A DNA stretch of 41,544 bases from JACTUA01 sp035506435 (lineage in GTDB: Archaea > Halobacteriota > Methanomicrobia > Methanomicrobiales > JACTUA01). This document shows, one piece after another, positions 8,787 through 16,958 of the stretch. The notes under the pieces were generated by a model. That model was not told the DNA's origin. It saw only the letters and a list, made by a program, of their open reading frames with translations, and made no database searches. Numbering within the stretch: the first letter of the stretch is position 1; each line of letters opens with the position of its first letter. The position numbers and the translations under genes were made by a program. The DNA lies in NCBI GenBank assembly GCA_035506435.1, contig DATJPK010000095.1, positions 1 to 41,544 on the forward strand, read 5' to 3'.

Positions 8787-10262
8787 TCATTTCCCAGTAT
8801 CCGGCTCCTGCCCGCGGCCCGCGTTCCCGCCGCAGGCATCGAGGGCGCTCCCCGTCGTCGCCCTTGCGTTCTTCATCCCGTAGAAGTAGTAGATGCAAAG
8901 CCCGATGGCGAGCCAGACGATGAACCGGAGGTGGGTAATGGTCGGGAGGGCGAGGATGAGCCCAAAACAGGCGACGATGCAGAGCACGGGGACGAGCGGC
9001 ACGAGGGGGGTGCGGAACGGCCGTTCAAGCTCGGGGCGGGTCCTCCTGAGAACGAGCACCCCGGCTGCGACGATGATAAAAGCGGCAAGGGTGCCGATAT
9101 TCACGAGCTCGGCGACCGCGGTGAGGGGGAGGAGGGATGCGATGGTGGCGGTGGCAGCTCCCACGAGGAGGGTCACCTTCACCGGGGTCCGGAGGACCGG
9201 GTGCACGGTGCCGAAGGTGCAGGGGAGGAGGCCGTCGCGTGCCATGGCAAAAAAGATGCGGGTCTGGCCGTAGAGGAGCACGAGGATGACCGAGGTGATG
9301 CCGCAGATTGCCCCGACCGAGACGAGGGCCGACCCCCAGGTGATCCCGATCCGGGAGAGGGCATAGGCGACCGGGGCGCTCGTGTCCCTGAACTCGAGGT
9401 ACGGGACCATGCCCGTAAGGATCGCCGAGACGATGATGTAGAGCGCGGTGCAGATGATGAGCGACCCGATGATCCCGATCGGGAGGTTCTTCTGGGGGTC
9501 CCGGACTTCCTCCGCCGCGGTCGAGACCGCGTCGAAGCCGATGTAAGCGAAGAAGACGATGGCGGCCCCGGTGATGACCCCGCCCCAGCCGTACGGGAGG
9601 AAGGGGGACCAGTTCGCGGGGCTCACGTGGCTCACGCCGAGCCAGATGAAGAGGGCGATGACCGAGAGCTTCACGAGCACGATGGCATTGTTCACCCGGG
9701 CACTCTCCCGCACCCCGAGGATGAGGAGCCCGGTGATGATCCCGATGATCAGGATTGCCGGGAGGTTCACGATCCCGCCCGCCCCGGGGGCGTTTGCGAA
9801 TGCCGCGGGGAAGGTGATGCCCGTACCGGCGAGAAGGTTCACCAGGTAGCCCGACCACCCGATGGCCACGGCGGCGATGGACACCGAGTACTCGAGTATC
9901 AGGTCCCAGCCGATGATCCAGGCCCAGATCTCCCCGAGGGAGGCATAGCTGTAGGTGTACGCGCTCCCGGCGATCGGGACCATCGTTGCGAACTCGGCAT
10001 AGCAGAGCGCGGCAAAGACGCAGGCCGAGCCGGCGATGGCAAAGGAGACCACGAGGGCCGGGCCCGAGTAGTCTGCGGCCGCGACCCCGGTGATCACGAA
10101 GATCCCGGTGCCCACGATCGCCCCGACCCCGAGCATGACGAGCTCGAAGGGGCCGAGGACCTTTTTTAAGGCATGCTCCCCCTTCGACCGCTCGATAAGG
10201 TCGGCGATGGACCGCGTCCTGAAGATGTCATGGCCGGGGGAGGGGAATTTCAGGCGGCCCAT
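8787..10262 (-). CDS. APC-superfamily amino acid permease
   Basis: 491 residues with about 12 transmembrane helices. The first helix has the APC glycine motif VMLGVGAIVGTGIFVITG. Further matches to cationic amino acid/cystine-type permeases include AYTYSYASLGEIWAWIIGWDLILE cut in two helices, FFAYIGFDAVSTAAEEVRDP and FSMARD-like IFFAMARDGLLP. It should import amino acids across the cytoplasmic membrane by secondary transport; the substrate cannot be told. I start at the ATG at 10262 (MGRLKFPSPGHDIF) because upstream residues look non-coding and cross the promoter region. No clear Shine-Dalgarno precedes it. A shared AT-rich palindrome at 10430 may supply the promoter, leaving a leader of over 100 bases. 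Confidence 0.93.
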   Translation of the reverse strand: MGRLKFPSPGHDIFRTRSIADLIERSKGEHALKKVLGPFELVMLGVGAIVGTGIFVITGVAAADYSGPALVVSFAIAGSACVFAALCYAEFATMVPIAGSAYTYSYASLGEIWAWIIGWDLILEYSVSIAAVAIGWSGYLVNLLAGTGITFPAAFANAPGAGGIVNLPAILIIGIITGLLILGVRESARVNNAIVLVKLSVIALFIWLGVSHVSPANWSPFLPYGWGGVITGAAIVFFAYIGFDAVSTAAEEVRDPQKNLPIGIIGSLIICTALYIIVSAILTGMVPYLEFRDTSAPVAYALSRIGITWGSALVSVGAICGITSVILVLLYGQTRIFFAMARDGLLPCTFGTVHPVLRTPVKVTLLVGAATATIASLLPLTAVAELVNIGTLAAFIIVAAGVLVLRRTRPELERPFRTPLVPLVPVLCIVACFGLILALPTITHLRFIVWLAIGLCIYYFYGMKNARATTGSALDACGGNAGRGQEPDTGK

Positions 10263-10429
10263 CCCGGGTAGCTTGGCGCACCCTGCAATAAAGCCCGTGG
10301 GTGAGGCGACGAACCTGCGGGGGGTCCCGGCCCTCTCCTCCACGGCCGGGAATCCGGGTCCGGGAAATGGCGAACTGCTCAGGAAACGCCACCGCCGCCG
10401 ACCCTTCAGGCGGGAGATAGAACGCAAGA

Positions 10430-10441
10430 TTATTATAATAA
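10430..10441. promoter_or_regulatory. Perfect AT palindrome, candidate shared divergent TATA
   Basis: TTATTATAATAA is its own reverse complement and is the only AT-rich stretch between the permease and the COG1361-type gene. It lies about 30 bases ahead of the plus-strand ATG at 10465 and can serve as TATA box in that direction; on the minus strand it would give a long leader for the permease. Confidence 0.5.
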
Positions 10442-10464
10442 CATGAAAATAAGTGGGTGATACC

Positions 10465-11772
10465 ATGCACAAGAGCATCCTCTCCATCGTGTTCCTCCTT
10501 GTTCTCATCTCCTTTGTCCCCTACCCGGCGAGCGGGAACATCCCGGTGAATATCCCCGTGAACGTCGTCCCGGGGACCGCCGCCCCGGTGACGGACTACC
10601 GGCAGTTCGAGATCACCGGGGTCACCCCGACCGAGGTGGGCCCATCGGACGTGAGGGAGATCACCATCACCCTGCAGAACATCGACGACTCGAGGGCAGC
10701 GTACTCCGTCTCGACCGTCGTGAACCCGGACCAGTCTCCCCTCCAGGTGGTCGGCGGGCTGGGGAAGTTCGGGGGCAGCCTGATCATGCCCCACGACAGC
10801 TTTTCCGTCACGTACACCGTCAATGTCAGGGACAGCACCCCCAAGGGTATCTATTACCTGAACATGACCGTGATCTGGGCTGCGGACAAGGGAAATACCG
10901 AGATCCACGAGGAGAACCTCTTCATCGGGATCAAGGTCGTCGAAAACCCCGAGATGCTCAAGATCAATACCGTGAGCGTCACGACGAGCCCCGAGCATGT
11001 CCGCCCGGGAGACCAGTTCACAGTCGGCGTCACCCTGAAGAACATCGGGAACACGAAGCTCACCCAGATCCGGGCTGTCCTCGACGCGGAGCGTCCCTTC
11101 TCGGCCATCGGGACCTCCACCGAGCAGTACATCCCGCTCCTCGAGCCTGACGAGACCGGAGAGACGAACTTCTCCCTCCAGGTGGACAAGCAGGCCGTGA
11201 GCCGGCTCTACAACTTCAACTTCACCCTCGAGTACCGGGACAGCGCGAACCGGCTGCAGACCCAGCATGGGATGTTCGGGGTGAACGTGGAGGAGCAGTC
11301 CCAGATCTACATCCAGGACGTGAGGCTCGACCCGACGACCCTGACCCCCGGCACCGAGGGGCTCCTCATGGTCCAGATCGCAAATGCCGGTACGAACACG
11401 GTGAAAAACGTCCGGATCACCATCTTCGGCGGCGAGAAGATACTCACCCAGAACCAGAACTACATCGGGATCATCCAGCCGGGGCCGACCAACTCCGAGA
11501 CCACCTCATTCGGGGTGCTCGTGGGCCCCGATACTCCGCCGGCCGATTACGGCCTTTATATCCAGCTCAACTACGATGACGTGGCAGGGAACCACTTCTC
11601 GCAGTCGAACCTCTACATCCTGAAGATCAGCCAGCCGGGGTCCCTCATCCCGGTTTCGAGAACCTACCTGCTCTACATGGTCTACGCGGTCGTCTTCCTC
11701 GTGGTCGGGTACGCCATCTTCCTCGGGACGGGTTACCGGCTGGAACGGGAGAACCGGGAGGAAAAGCCATGA
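10465..11772 (+). CDS. COG1361-type surface protein with C-terminal membrane anchor
   Basis: 435 residues. It has a signal peptide (MHKSILSIVFLLVLISFVPY, cleaved after about residue 25). Repeated beta-sandwich domains of the NEW3/CARDB kind follow, each with phrases such as VGPSDVREITITLQNI, VRPGDQFTVGVTLKNIGN and LTPGTEGLLMVQIANAGT. A single C-terminal transmembrane helix (about 401-421) precedes a short basic tail. It is expected to stand on the outside of the membrane. The start ATG is preceded by GGGTGATACC, a good ribosome site; a GTG at 10453 is less likely. Its stop overlaps the next start (ATGA), so the two are translationally coupled. Such proteins often accompany exporters in methanogens; here the partners are a membrane protein and a flippase. 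Confidence 0.88.
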   Translation: MHKSILSIVFLLVLISFVPYPASGNIPVNIPVNVVPGTAAPVTDYRQFEITGVTPTEVGPSDVREITITLQNIDDSRAAYSVSTVVNPDQSPLQVVGGLGKFGGSLIMPHDSFSVTYTVNVRDSTPKGIYYLNMTVIWAADKGNTEIHEENLFIGIKVVENPEMLKINTVSVTTSPEHVRPGDQFTVGVTLKNIGNTKLTQIRAVLDAERPFSAIGTSTEQYIPLLEPDETGETNFSLQVDKQAVSRLYNFNFTLEYRDSANRLQTQHGMFGVNVEEQSQIYIQDVRLDPTTLTPGTEGLLMVQIANAGTNTVKNVRITIFGGEKILTQNQNYIGIIQPGPTNSETTSFGVLVGPDTPPADYGLYIQLNYDDVAGNHFSQSNLYILKISQPGSLIPVSRTYLLYMVYAVVFLVVGYAIFLGTGYRLERENREEKP

Positions 11773-12671
11773 CGAACCCGGGCGACCGGTACTCGCAGGT
11801 GGAGCCCTCGCCGAAAAGGCGGGCGGCCGGGGGCGACTTCGGGGACGTCCTCATGTGGGAGCGGAAGAGGAAGCCCCGGCAGTCCGGCCGGTGGGCCGTC
11901 CTCCTCGTGGCCGCGTACCTGCTCCTGCTCGTGCCCTACGTGATCGCGGTGAACTCCGGCGAATCCGGGATCGTGAAGGAGGTCCAGACGGTGGACGTGG
12001 CATCGCTCCCCTCCGATATCCAGGATCTCCTGATCACGAAGACCGCGCCCTACCACATGATCCTGATCGAGGACCCGATTTACAGCGTGAAGAACTCGAA
12101 CGGGCAGGTGACCAAGGAACGGAAGCTCATCTTCTCCACCGACCCGGCACAGGTGGGGGACTTCGTCCGGGTGGACAACACCCTCACGAACTTCCATGCC
12201 CCGCCGACCATCGTCCCGATCGCCGGCCAGTCCTATGACACCATCATCATCGGGGACGTGAAGGAGGCGGCCTTCGGGCGCGTCGTCGAGGTGATGAACA
12301 ACCTCGGGCTTGCGCCGCTCCTCTTCGTCTCGCAGATCATCTACCTCGTCGGCGGGCTCCTCCTCGTGGGGATCCTCGCATGGCTCCCGCGGAGGCTGCC
12401 CTCGCTCTGGAACATCCCGGCCCTCGTCGCCTGCTACTCCTTCCAGTTTTTCATTGCGGGCCGGATCGCGAGCATGAACCACATCGAGACCGACTTCGCC
12501 ATCCTCTTCTTCGGCCTCCTCTTCATCCCTGCCCTCGTCATCACGGCCTGGGTCCGGAAGGAAGAGGAAACGCCGGAGGGGAGCCGGTTCGTCACCGGGC
12601 TCTACCGGAGGAACATGGGGTTCTTCCGGAGCGTCTCGGCACGGCTGAAGGACGTCCTCGGGATCGGGTGA
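11769..12671 (+). CDS. Four-helix membrane protein of unknown function
   Basis: 300 residues. A charged N-terminus is followed by a helix at about 42-61 (WAVLLVAAYLLLLVPYVIAV). A predicted outer domain (about 65-175) contains SLPSDIQDLLITK and the acidic-rich IIIGDVKEAAFGRVVEV. Three more helices (about 180-205, 213-234, 243-262) and a basic cytoplasmic tail close the protein. I do not recognise the family. It overlaps the COG1361-type gene by ATGA, and a flippase follows after 51 bases, so a joint role in assembling or exporting surface material is inferred. The ATGA overlap fixes the start. Confidence 0.82.
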   Translation: MTNPGDRYSQVEPSPKRRAAGGDFGDVLMWERKRKPRQSGRWAVLLVAAYLLLLVPYVIAVNSGESGIVKEVQTVDVASLPSDIQDLLITKTAPYHMILIEDPIYSVKNSNGQVTKERKLIFSTDPAQVGDFVRVDNTLTNFHAPPTIVPIAGQSYDTIIIGDVKEAAFGRVVEVMNNLGLAPLLFVSQIIYLVGGLLLVGILAWLPRRLPSLWNIPALVACYSFQFFIAGRIASMNHIETDFAILFFGLLFIPALVITAWVRKEEETPEGSRFVTGLYRRNMGFFRSVSARLKDVLGIG

Positions 12672-12722
12672 CCCGGTCCCCGGGGGACCGCAGCCGCACG
12701 GCGTACCGGAGGGGGTGAGATC

Positions 12723-14297
12723 GTGGGAGAGGGGAGCATCGCGGGAGAGCCGGCCGTTCCGGCTCCTGCCGGCGGGACGACCGGGGAGATCGTCGGCGAG
12801 TCCCTGAAAAGGACCGCGAGGGGCACGGTCATCGCGTTCATCGGGATGATCGTCTTCCTCCTCCTCGAGTTCGCGATCCGGGTCATCATCGCGAGGGGCA
12901 CCTCGGAGGCGGACTACGGGGTCTTCAACATCGGCTACGTGCTCCTCTCCTTCTTCATCATGGTGGCCGGCCTCGGGCTGAACGCGGGAGCCCCCCGGTA
13001 CATCGCCTTCTTCCGCGGGGCTGCAGACGAGAAGAAGATCGCGGGGGTCGTCTCCTCCTCCCTCCGCCTCTCCCTTGCCGCGGGCATCGCGTTCTTCGTC
13101 CTGTTCCTTGCCCTCTCCGGTCCCTTTGCCTCGGTTTTCCACCTGCAGTCATCGTCGGTCTTCCAGGTGTTTGCCCTCGCCATCCCCTTCGGGGTCATGA
13201 CCGAGATCTTCGCGGCCATCTTCATCGGGTACGGGAGGATGGAGGAAAAGGTCCTCTTCCGTGACACGCTCGCCTCGGTGCTCCGGGTCTTTGCCGTCGC
13301 GGTCGTGATCCTCCTCGGGTACGGCCTCCTTCCCGTGATCTGGGCCTATGTCCTCGGCACGGCAGCCGCGGCAGTTCTCTTCGCCGTGCCCGCGATGCGG
13401 AGGCTTTCCCGGGTGACGGCAGCGGAGGCGGAGCCGATGGCACGGGAGATCATCCGGTTCTCTCTCCCGCTCTGGACGACGAATATCCTGAACACCATCA
13501 TCTTCTACCTGGATACCCTCATCCTCGGGTATTTCACCACGGCGACTGTCGTCGGGCTCTACAACGCGGCCCGCCCGATCACCCAGTTCCTGAACATCTT
13601 CATCGTGTCCCTCTCCTTCATCTACGTCCCCGTCGCGGCCCAGCTGTACGCGGCGAACCGGATCGAGGAGATCCGGCGGAACTACGTCCTCCTGACCAAG
13701 TGGATCTTCCTCGCGACCATCCCCTTCTTCCTCGTTGCCTTCCTCTTCCCCGGGGCGGTGGTCGGCATCCTCTTCGGCGCCGCCTATGGAACGCCGGAGG
13801 TGGCCCTCACGCTGCAGGTCCTCTCGGTCGGCATCCTCGCAAACGTGATAGCCGGGCCGAACGCCCCCACGCTCATCGTGCTCGGGAAGCCGAGGCTCGT
13901 CCTCCTCGATAACTTCGTCGCGGCGGTCATATACGTCGGGGCAAACCTGCTCCTCATCCCCACGATCGGGATGGTCGGGGCGGCCATCGCGGCGACCCTG
14001 TCCCTCCTCTCCGTGAATGTAATCAAGTCCATCCAGATCTACCGGTTCGAGCGGATCCACCCCTTCTCGGCGAACTACCTGAAGACCCTCGCCCTCGCGT
14101 TCCTCTCCCTCGCGGTCGTGTACGGGCTCTCGCTCGCGCTCGGGCTCCAGCGGGCGGGTATCCTGTTCCTCCTCTCCTTTGCCGTGTGCTTCCTCGGGAT
14201 CTACGCCGTCCTGATGTACCTCACCGGGAGCTTCGACCGGGAGGAGGTCCACTCGATCCGGATGATCTACAGCAACCTGTCGGGCAGGATCAGATAG
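12723..14297 (+). CDS. Polysaccharide flippase (Wzx/RfbX-like, MOP superfamily)
   Basis: 524 residues, about 12-14 transmembrane helices. Family phrases include RGTVIAFIGMIVFLLLEFAIRVIIA (first helix), SEADYGVFNIGYVLLSFFIMVAGLGLN and PLWTTNILNTIIFYLDTLILGYF, typical of RfbX-type transporters that flip lipid-linked glycans. It starts with GTG at 12723, behind the strong site GGAGGGGGTGA; no ATG in frame fits as well. It is the third gene of the 10465-14297 run. Convergent to it is an alkaline-phosphatase-superfamily gene. The lipid-linked substrate is not known, but the nearby membrane glycosyltransferase and the cluster at 32031-38638 are plausible sources. Confidence 0.93.
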   Translation: MGEGSIAGEPAVPAPAGGTTGEIVGESLKRTARGTVIAFIGMIVFLLLEFAIRVIIARGTSEADYGVFNIGYVLLSFFIMVAGLGLNAGAPRYIAFFRGAADEKKIAGVVSSSLRLSLAAGIAFFVLFLALSGPFASVFHLQSSSVFQVFALAIPFGVMTEIFAAIFIGYGRMEEKVLFRDTLASVLRVFAVAVVILLGYGLLPVIWAYVLGTAAAAVLFAVPAMRRLSRVTAAEAEPMAREIIRFSLPLWTTNILNTIIFYLDTLILGYFTTATVVGLYNAARPITQFLNIFIVSLSFIYVPVAAQLYAANRIEEIRRNYVLLTKWIFLATIPFFLVAFLFPGAVVGILFGAAYGTPEVALTLQVLSVGILANVIAGPNAPTLIVLGKPRLVLLDNFVAAVIYVGANLLLIPTIGMVGAAIAATLSLLSVNVIKSIQIYRFERIHPFSANYLKTLALAFLSLAVVYGLSLALGLQRAGILFLLSFAVCFLGIYAVLMYLTGSFDREEVHSIRMIYSNLSGRIR

Positions 14298-14311
14298 GGA
14301 GCCCGCAGGAA

Positions 14312-14334
14312 GGGAAGGAAAGGAAAGGAAAAAA
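14312..14334 (-). terminator. U-tract terminator for the minus-strand phosphatase-like gene
   Basis: Read on the minus strand, this stretch just after the stop codon at 14343 is T-rich (runs TTTTTT, then CCTTT repeats), the usual form of an archaeal intrinsic terminator. No clear hairpin is present. Confidence 0.45.
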
Positions 14335-14342
14335 GGCCGGAT

Positions 14343-15896
14343 CTAAATGATTCCCCGGGCCTTGAGGTCCCGGACCCTCTTCCGGACCCGTTCACTCTCG
14401 GCGGACTCCATGAACCGGGTCTCCCGCGCCGCAACATTCCCGTCGAAGATTTCGCGAAGCACCCTCCCGTCGAGGTCCCTCCCGAGCGGGAGGTCGAAGA
14501 AGTGGAGGAGGGTCGGGACGACGTCGAACATCTTCGCCTGGACGGTGGCCCCCTTCCTGATCCCCGGGCCCCAGGCGATGAAGGTCCCGTTGTGCCGGTC
14601 ATGGTGGCCGCCGAACCGCTCCCTGAATATCTTCCCGTACCCGACGACCCCGCTCACGGAGTGCACGTAATCGTCGATCTCGACGACGATGTCCGGTGCC
14701 GAGGCCATGAAGTCCCCGTGGTACAGCTCCTCGCACCGGTAGGCCTTGGCCGGCACCTCCTTCAGCCCCTCGATGATCTCGGTCCTCACCCGCTCGTAGT
14801 CCTCCGGTTTCACGATCCCCAGCGGCTCCCTCCCCGCGACGTTCAGGTAGATCGTGCCGAAGGTGGCATAGCTGTAGGCCTTCGTCTGGTCCCACTGGAT
14901 GGGCGTCCTCGAGGTGTCCCTCGCGAGTTTCAGGTAGAGGGGCCGCATGAAGGAGAACTGCCTCCAGAGCGTCCGGAGCACGCTCACCACGGCGGGCCAT
15001 TTCTGGATCCGCAGGAGGGTTTTTGCGGCCTTCACGGTGAGGATCTGCCTCGTCTTCAGGAGGCCCCTGTTCGCGAGCCACTCGTTCACAAGGAAGGTCC
15101 GCTCGTTCGGCCCAAAACCATGGTCCGAGAACATGAAGACGGTGGTATCGTCCCCGATCTTATCGAGGACGAGGCCGAGGTTCCGGTCGATGTTCTGGTA
15201 CGAGGCGAGGAGCACGTCCTTCTGGTTCCAGAAGGCATGCTGGATCCGGTCGAGCTCGGTGAGGACAAAGAACCCGAAGTCCCACTTCTTTTCGAGGAAG
15301 TGGAGGAGGACCTGGCACTGGCTGTCGGTGATCCCCCGGTGGATAGCCTGGAGCTCCGCGTCGTTCATGGACCAGAGGGTCTGGATATCGCCGATGTCCC
15401 GCTTGTACCCGAGCCCCTCGAGCTCTTTCCTGAGGTCCGGCGGCCAGGTCAGCTTGTCGTCCGAGAGGCAGATGACCCCCGAGACGAGCCAGCCGTTGAT
15501 GGGGTAGGCATAGAGGACGTTCGGGGCATTGAAGACGAACACCTCCTTCCCGGCGTCGGAGAGGATATCCCAGACCGATTCCTCCTTCCGGTTGAGCATC
15601 TGGTATACCCGGAAGTCGTAGGTCCCGTACGCCTTCTGGATGAAGGAAAAGACCCCGGTTTTTCCCGAGTTCTTCCCGCTCGTCATGCAGTTCCAGGCGG
15701 GGATGGTGATGGTCGGTATCACGCTTTCGAGGGGGCCATGGCAACCCCCGTCGAGGAGTTTCCGGAAGGCCGGGAGCTTCCCCTCCTGCGACCACTGCCG
15801 GATCAGGTCGATGTTGGCTCCGTCGAGCCCTATGACGAGTACCCTCGTGCAGTCAACCCCCTGGAGTCGTACCTCAGTCTCACCAAGTTGCGGCAA
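14343..15896 (-). CDS. Alkaline-phosphatase-superfamily enzyme (type I phosphodiesterase-like)
   Basis: About 517 residues. VLVIGLDGAN supplies the first metal Asp. PTITIPAWNCMTSGKN contains the candidate Thr nucleophile. FMFSDHGFGP and HHDRHNGTFIAWGPG supply the remaining metal Asp/His residues. This is the phosphodiesterase/nucleotide pyrophosphatase branch of the superfamily, common in methanogens near glycan genes. It may hydrolyse or transfer phospho-groups on sugars or lipids; no substrate can be named. The start is uncertain: no ATG or GTG lies between the upstream stop and the motif. I use TTG at 15896; the first ATG in frame, at 16022, would overlap the Fe-S gene by 94 bases. No signal peptide is seen. 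Confidence 0.88.
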   Translation of the reverse strand: MPQLGETEVRLQGVDCTRVLVIGLDGANIDLIRQWSQEGKLPAFRKLLDGGCHGPLESVIPTITIPAWNCMTSGKNSGKTGVFSFIQKAYGTYDFRVYQMLNRKEESVWDILSDAGKEVFVFNAPNVLYAYPINGWLVSGVICLSDDKLTWPPDLRKELEGLGYKRDIGDIQTLWSMNDAELQAIHRGITDSQCQVLLHFLEKKWDFGFFVLTELDRIQHAFWNQKDVLLASYQNIDRNLGLVLDKIGDDTTVFMFSDHGFGPNERTFLVNEWLANRGLLKTRQILTVKAAKTLLRIQKWPAVVSVLRTLWRQFSFMRPLYLKLARDTSRTPIQWDQTKAYSYATFGTIYLNVAGREPLGIVKPEDYERVRTEIIEGLKEVPAKAYRCEELYHGDFMASAPDIVVEIDDYVHSVSGVVGYGKIFRERFGGHHDRHNGTFIAWGPGIRKGATVQAKMFDVVPTLLHFFDLPLGRDLDGRVLREIFDGNVAARETRFMESAESERVRKRVRDLKARGII

Positions 15897-15928
15897 ATAG
15901 CTTTCGAAATGCCGCCCGGTGGCCGGTT

Positions 15929-16240
15929 TCAGGAGAAATACCTCGGGAGAAGCGCGACCAGGCGGGCAACGGAGGCGAGGGCGTTCCCGAGGGTCGCCCG
16001 TTCCTCGCCGGGGACGATGCACCGCGACCTGCCGCTGCAGACGAGACAGAAGGAGCAGCTCTCGGCCGACCGGGCAGGGTCGCCCAGCAGGCAGACCTTA
16101 TCGCATGCGCCGCAGTCGGTGCAGGCGTCGGGGTCGATGGAGAGGGGAGCCCCACCCCCGAGGAGCCGGGTGCAGGTGTCCGACTCCGCGAGGATGATGG
16201 CCCCCGACGGGCATGCGCGGTGGCATGCGTAACATTCCAT
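15929..16240 (-). CDS. Small cysteine-rich Fe-S (ferredoxin-like) protein
   Basis: About 103 residues. Three cysteine groups are visible: CYACHRACP near the N-terminus, CTDCGACDKVC in the middle (a standard CxxCxxCxxxC [4Fe-4S] ligand set), and CSFCLVCSGRSRC after it. The first group has irregular spacing (CxxCxxxCP), so the protein departs from a plain 2[4Fe-4S] ferredoxin. It likely carries one or two clusters in electron transfer. A TATA-like GTAAATA (minus strand, 16264-16270) lies about 26 bases ahead of the ATG at 16240, suggesting a leaderless message; the ATG at 16249 is an alternative. The C-terminal 30 residues (TLGNALASVARLVALLPRYF) look amphipathic or hydrophobic. The phosphatase-like gene follows closely downstream. 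Confidence 0.78.
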   Translation of the reverse strand: MECYACHRACPSGAIILAESDTCTRLLGGGAPLSIDPDACTDCGACDKVCLLGDPARSAESCSFCLVCSGRSRCIVPGEERATLGNALASVARLVALLPRYFS

Positions 16241-16352
16241 GGGTGTCATTGGAGAACGGAAACGTAAATAGGTAGCGAACCGCACCCGGGCAGGGCCCCA
16301 CCCCCGGCCCTGCACGCTTATGCCCGCGGGGCGCCTACCTTTGAATCCACGG

Positions 16353-16949
16353 ATGATCATCGAGCACCTGTTTTACACCGGCGCACTTGCCCTCGTCGTC
16401 GGGCTCGTCCTCACCCTGCGGGGTATCCCCCGCGAGAGGGCGTATATCCTCATCGTCATGGGGGCAAGCCTCTTTCCCGACATCACCTGGCCGCTCTTCG
16501 AGGCCGCTGCACGGGGCTGGATCGTCATCCCCTTCATGGCCCTGGTCCCGGACCAGGTGGCGCTCCATAACCTCGCCGGCCTCGTTGTTTTCACCCTCGT
16601 TGCCACCCTTCTCGCGACCCCGTTTCACCTCAGATCCCGGTATGTCGCGCTCTGCTGTGCCCTTGGGTACGGGTCCCACCTCCTCGAGGACGGCCTCACC
16701 CACACGACCAGGTACTTCCTCGTCTGGCCGCTCTCCACGCAACACGTCGGGATTCCCCTCTTTGTTCCATACATCCCGGATCTCTTCGGAATAGCCGAGG
16801 CAAGGGTCCTCGCGGTGGGCCTCGTCCTGCTCGGCCTCGTCATCGCGGTTCGCACGGTGATCCAGGGGCGGGGCTGGTGGAGGAACCTGGTCCGACCGGG
16901 CAATTCACCCCCCGTCGGGCCCGCAGGGTCAGGCCGGGAACGCCCGTGA
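16353..16949 (+). CDS. YdjM-like (DUF457) predicted membrane metal-dependent hydrolase
   Basis: 198 residues with about five transmembrane helices. The segment GYGSHLLEDGLTH followed by FLVWPLS matches the conserved region of the YdjM/DUF457 family, whose His and Asp residues are thought to bind metal. Its activity in other organisms is poorly defined. I start at ATG 16353 (MIIEHLFYTGALAL). An in-frame ATG at 16320 would add 11 residues of non-conserved sequence. It is divergent from the Fe-S gene and ends only nine bases from the convergent GT39-type gene. Confidence 0.82.
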   Translation: MIIEHLFYTGALALVVGLVLTLRGIPRERAYILIVMGASLFPDITWPLFEAAARGWIVIPFMALVPDQVALHNLAGLVVFTLVATLLATPFHLRSRYVALCCALGYGSHLLEDGLTHTTRYFLVWPLSTQHVGIPLFVPYIPDLFGIAEARVLAVGLVLLGLVIAVRTVIQGRGWWRNLVRPGNSPPVGPAGSGRERP

Positions 16950-16958
16950 AAAACGGGA

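Noticed and set aside
8757..10169. 470-codon frame on the plus strand
   Set aside because: It is rich in Asp/Gly/Glu/Arg with no hydrophobic core and is the antisense shadow of the amino acid permease.
11733..14252. Long acidic minus-strand frames opposite the four-helix protein and the flippase
   Set aside because: They are shadows of hydrophobic genes: Leu/Val/Ile codons read as Glu/Asp/Gly/Arg on the other strand.
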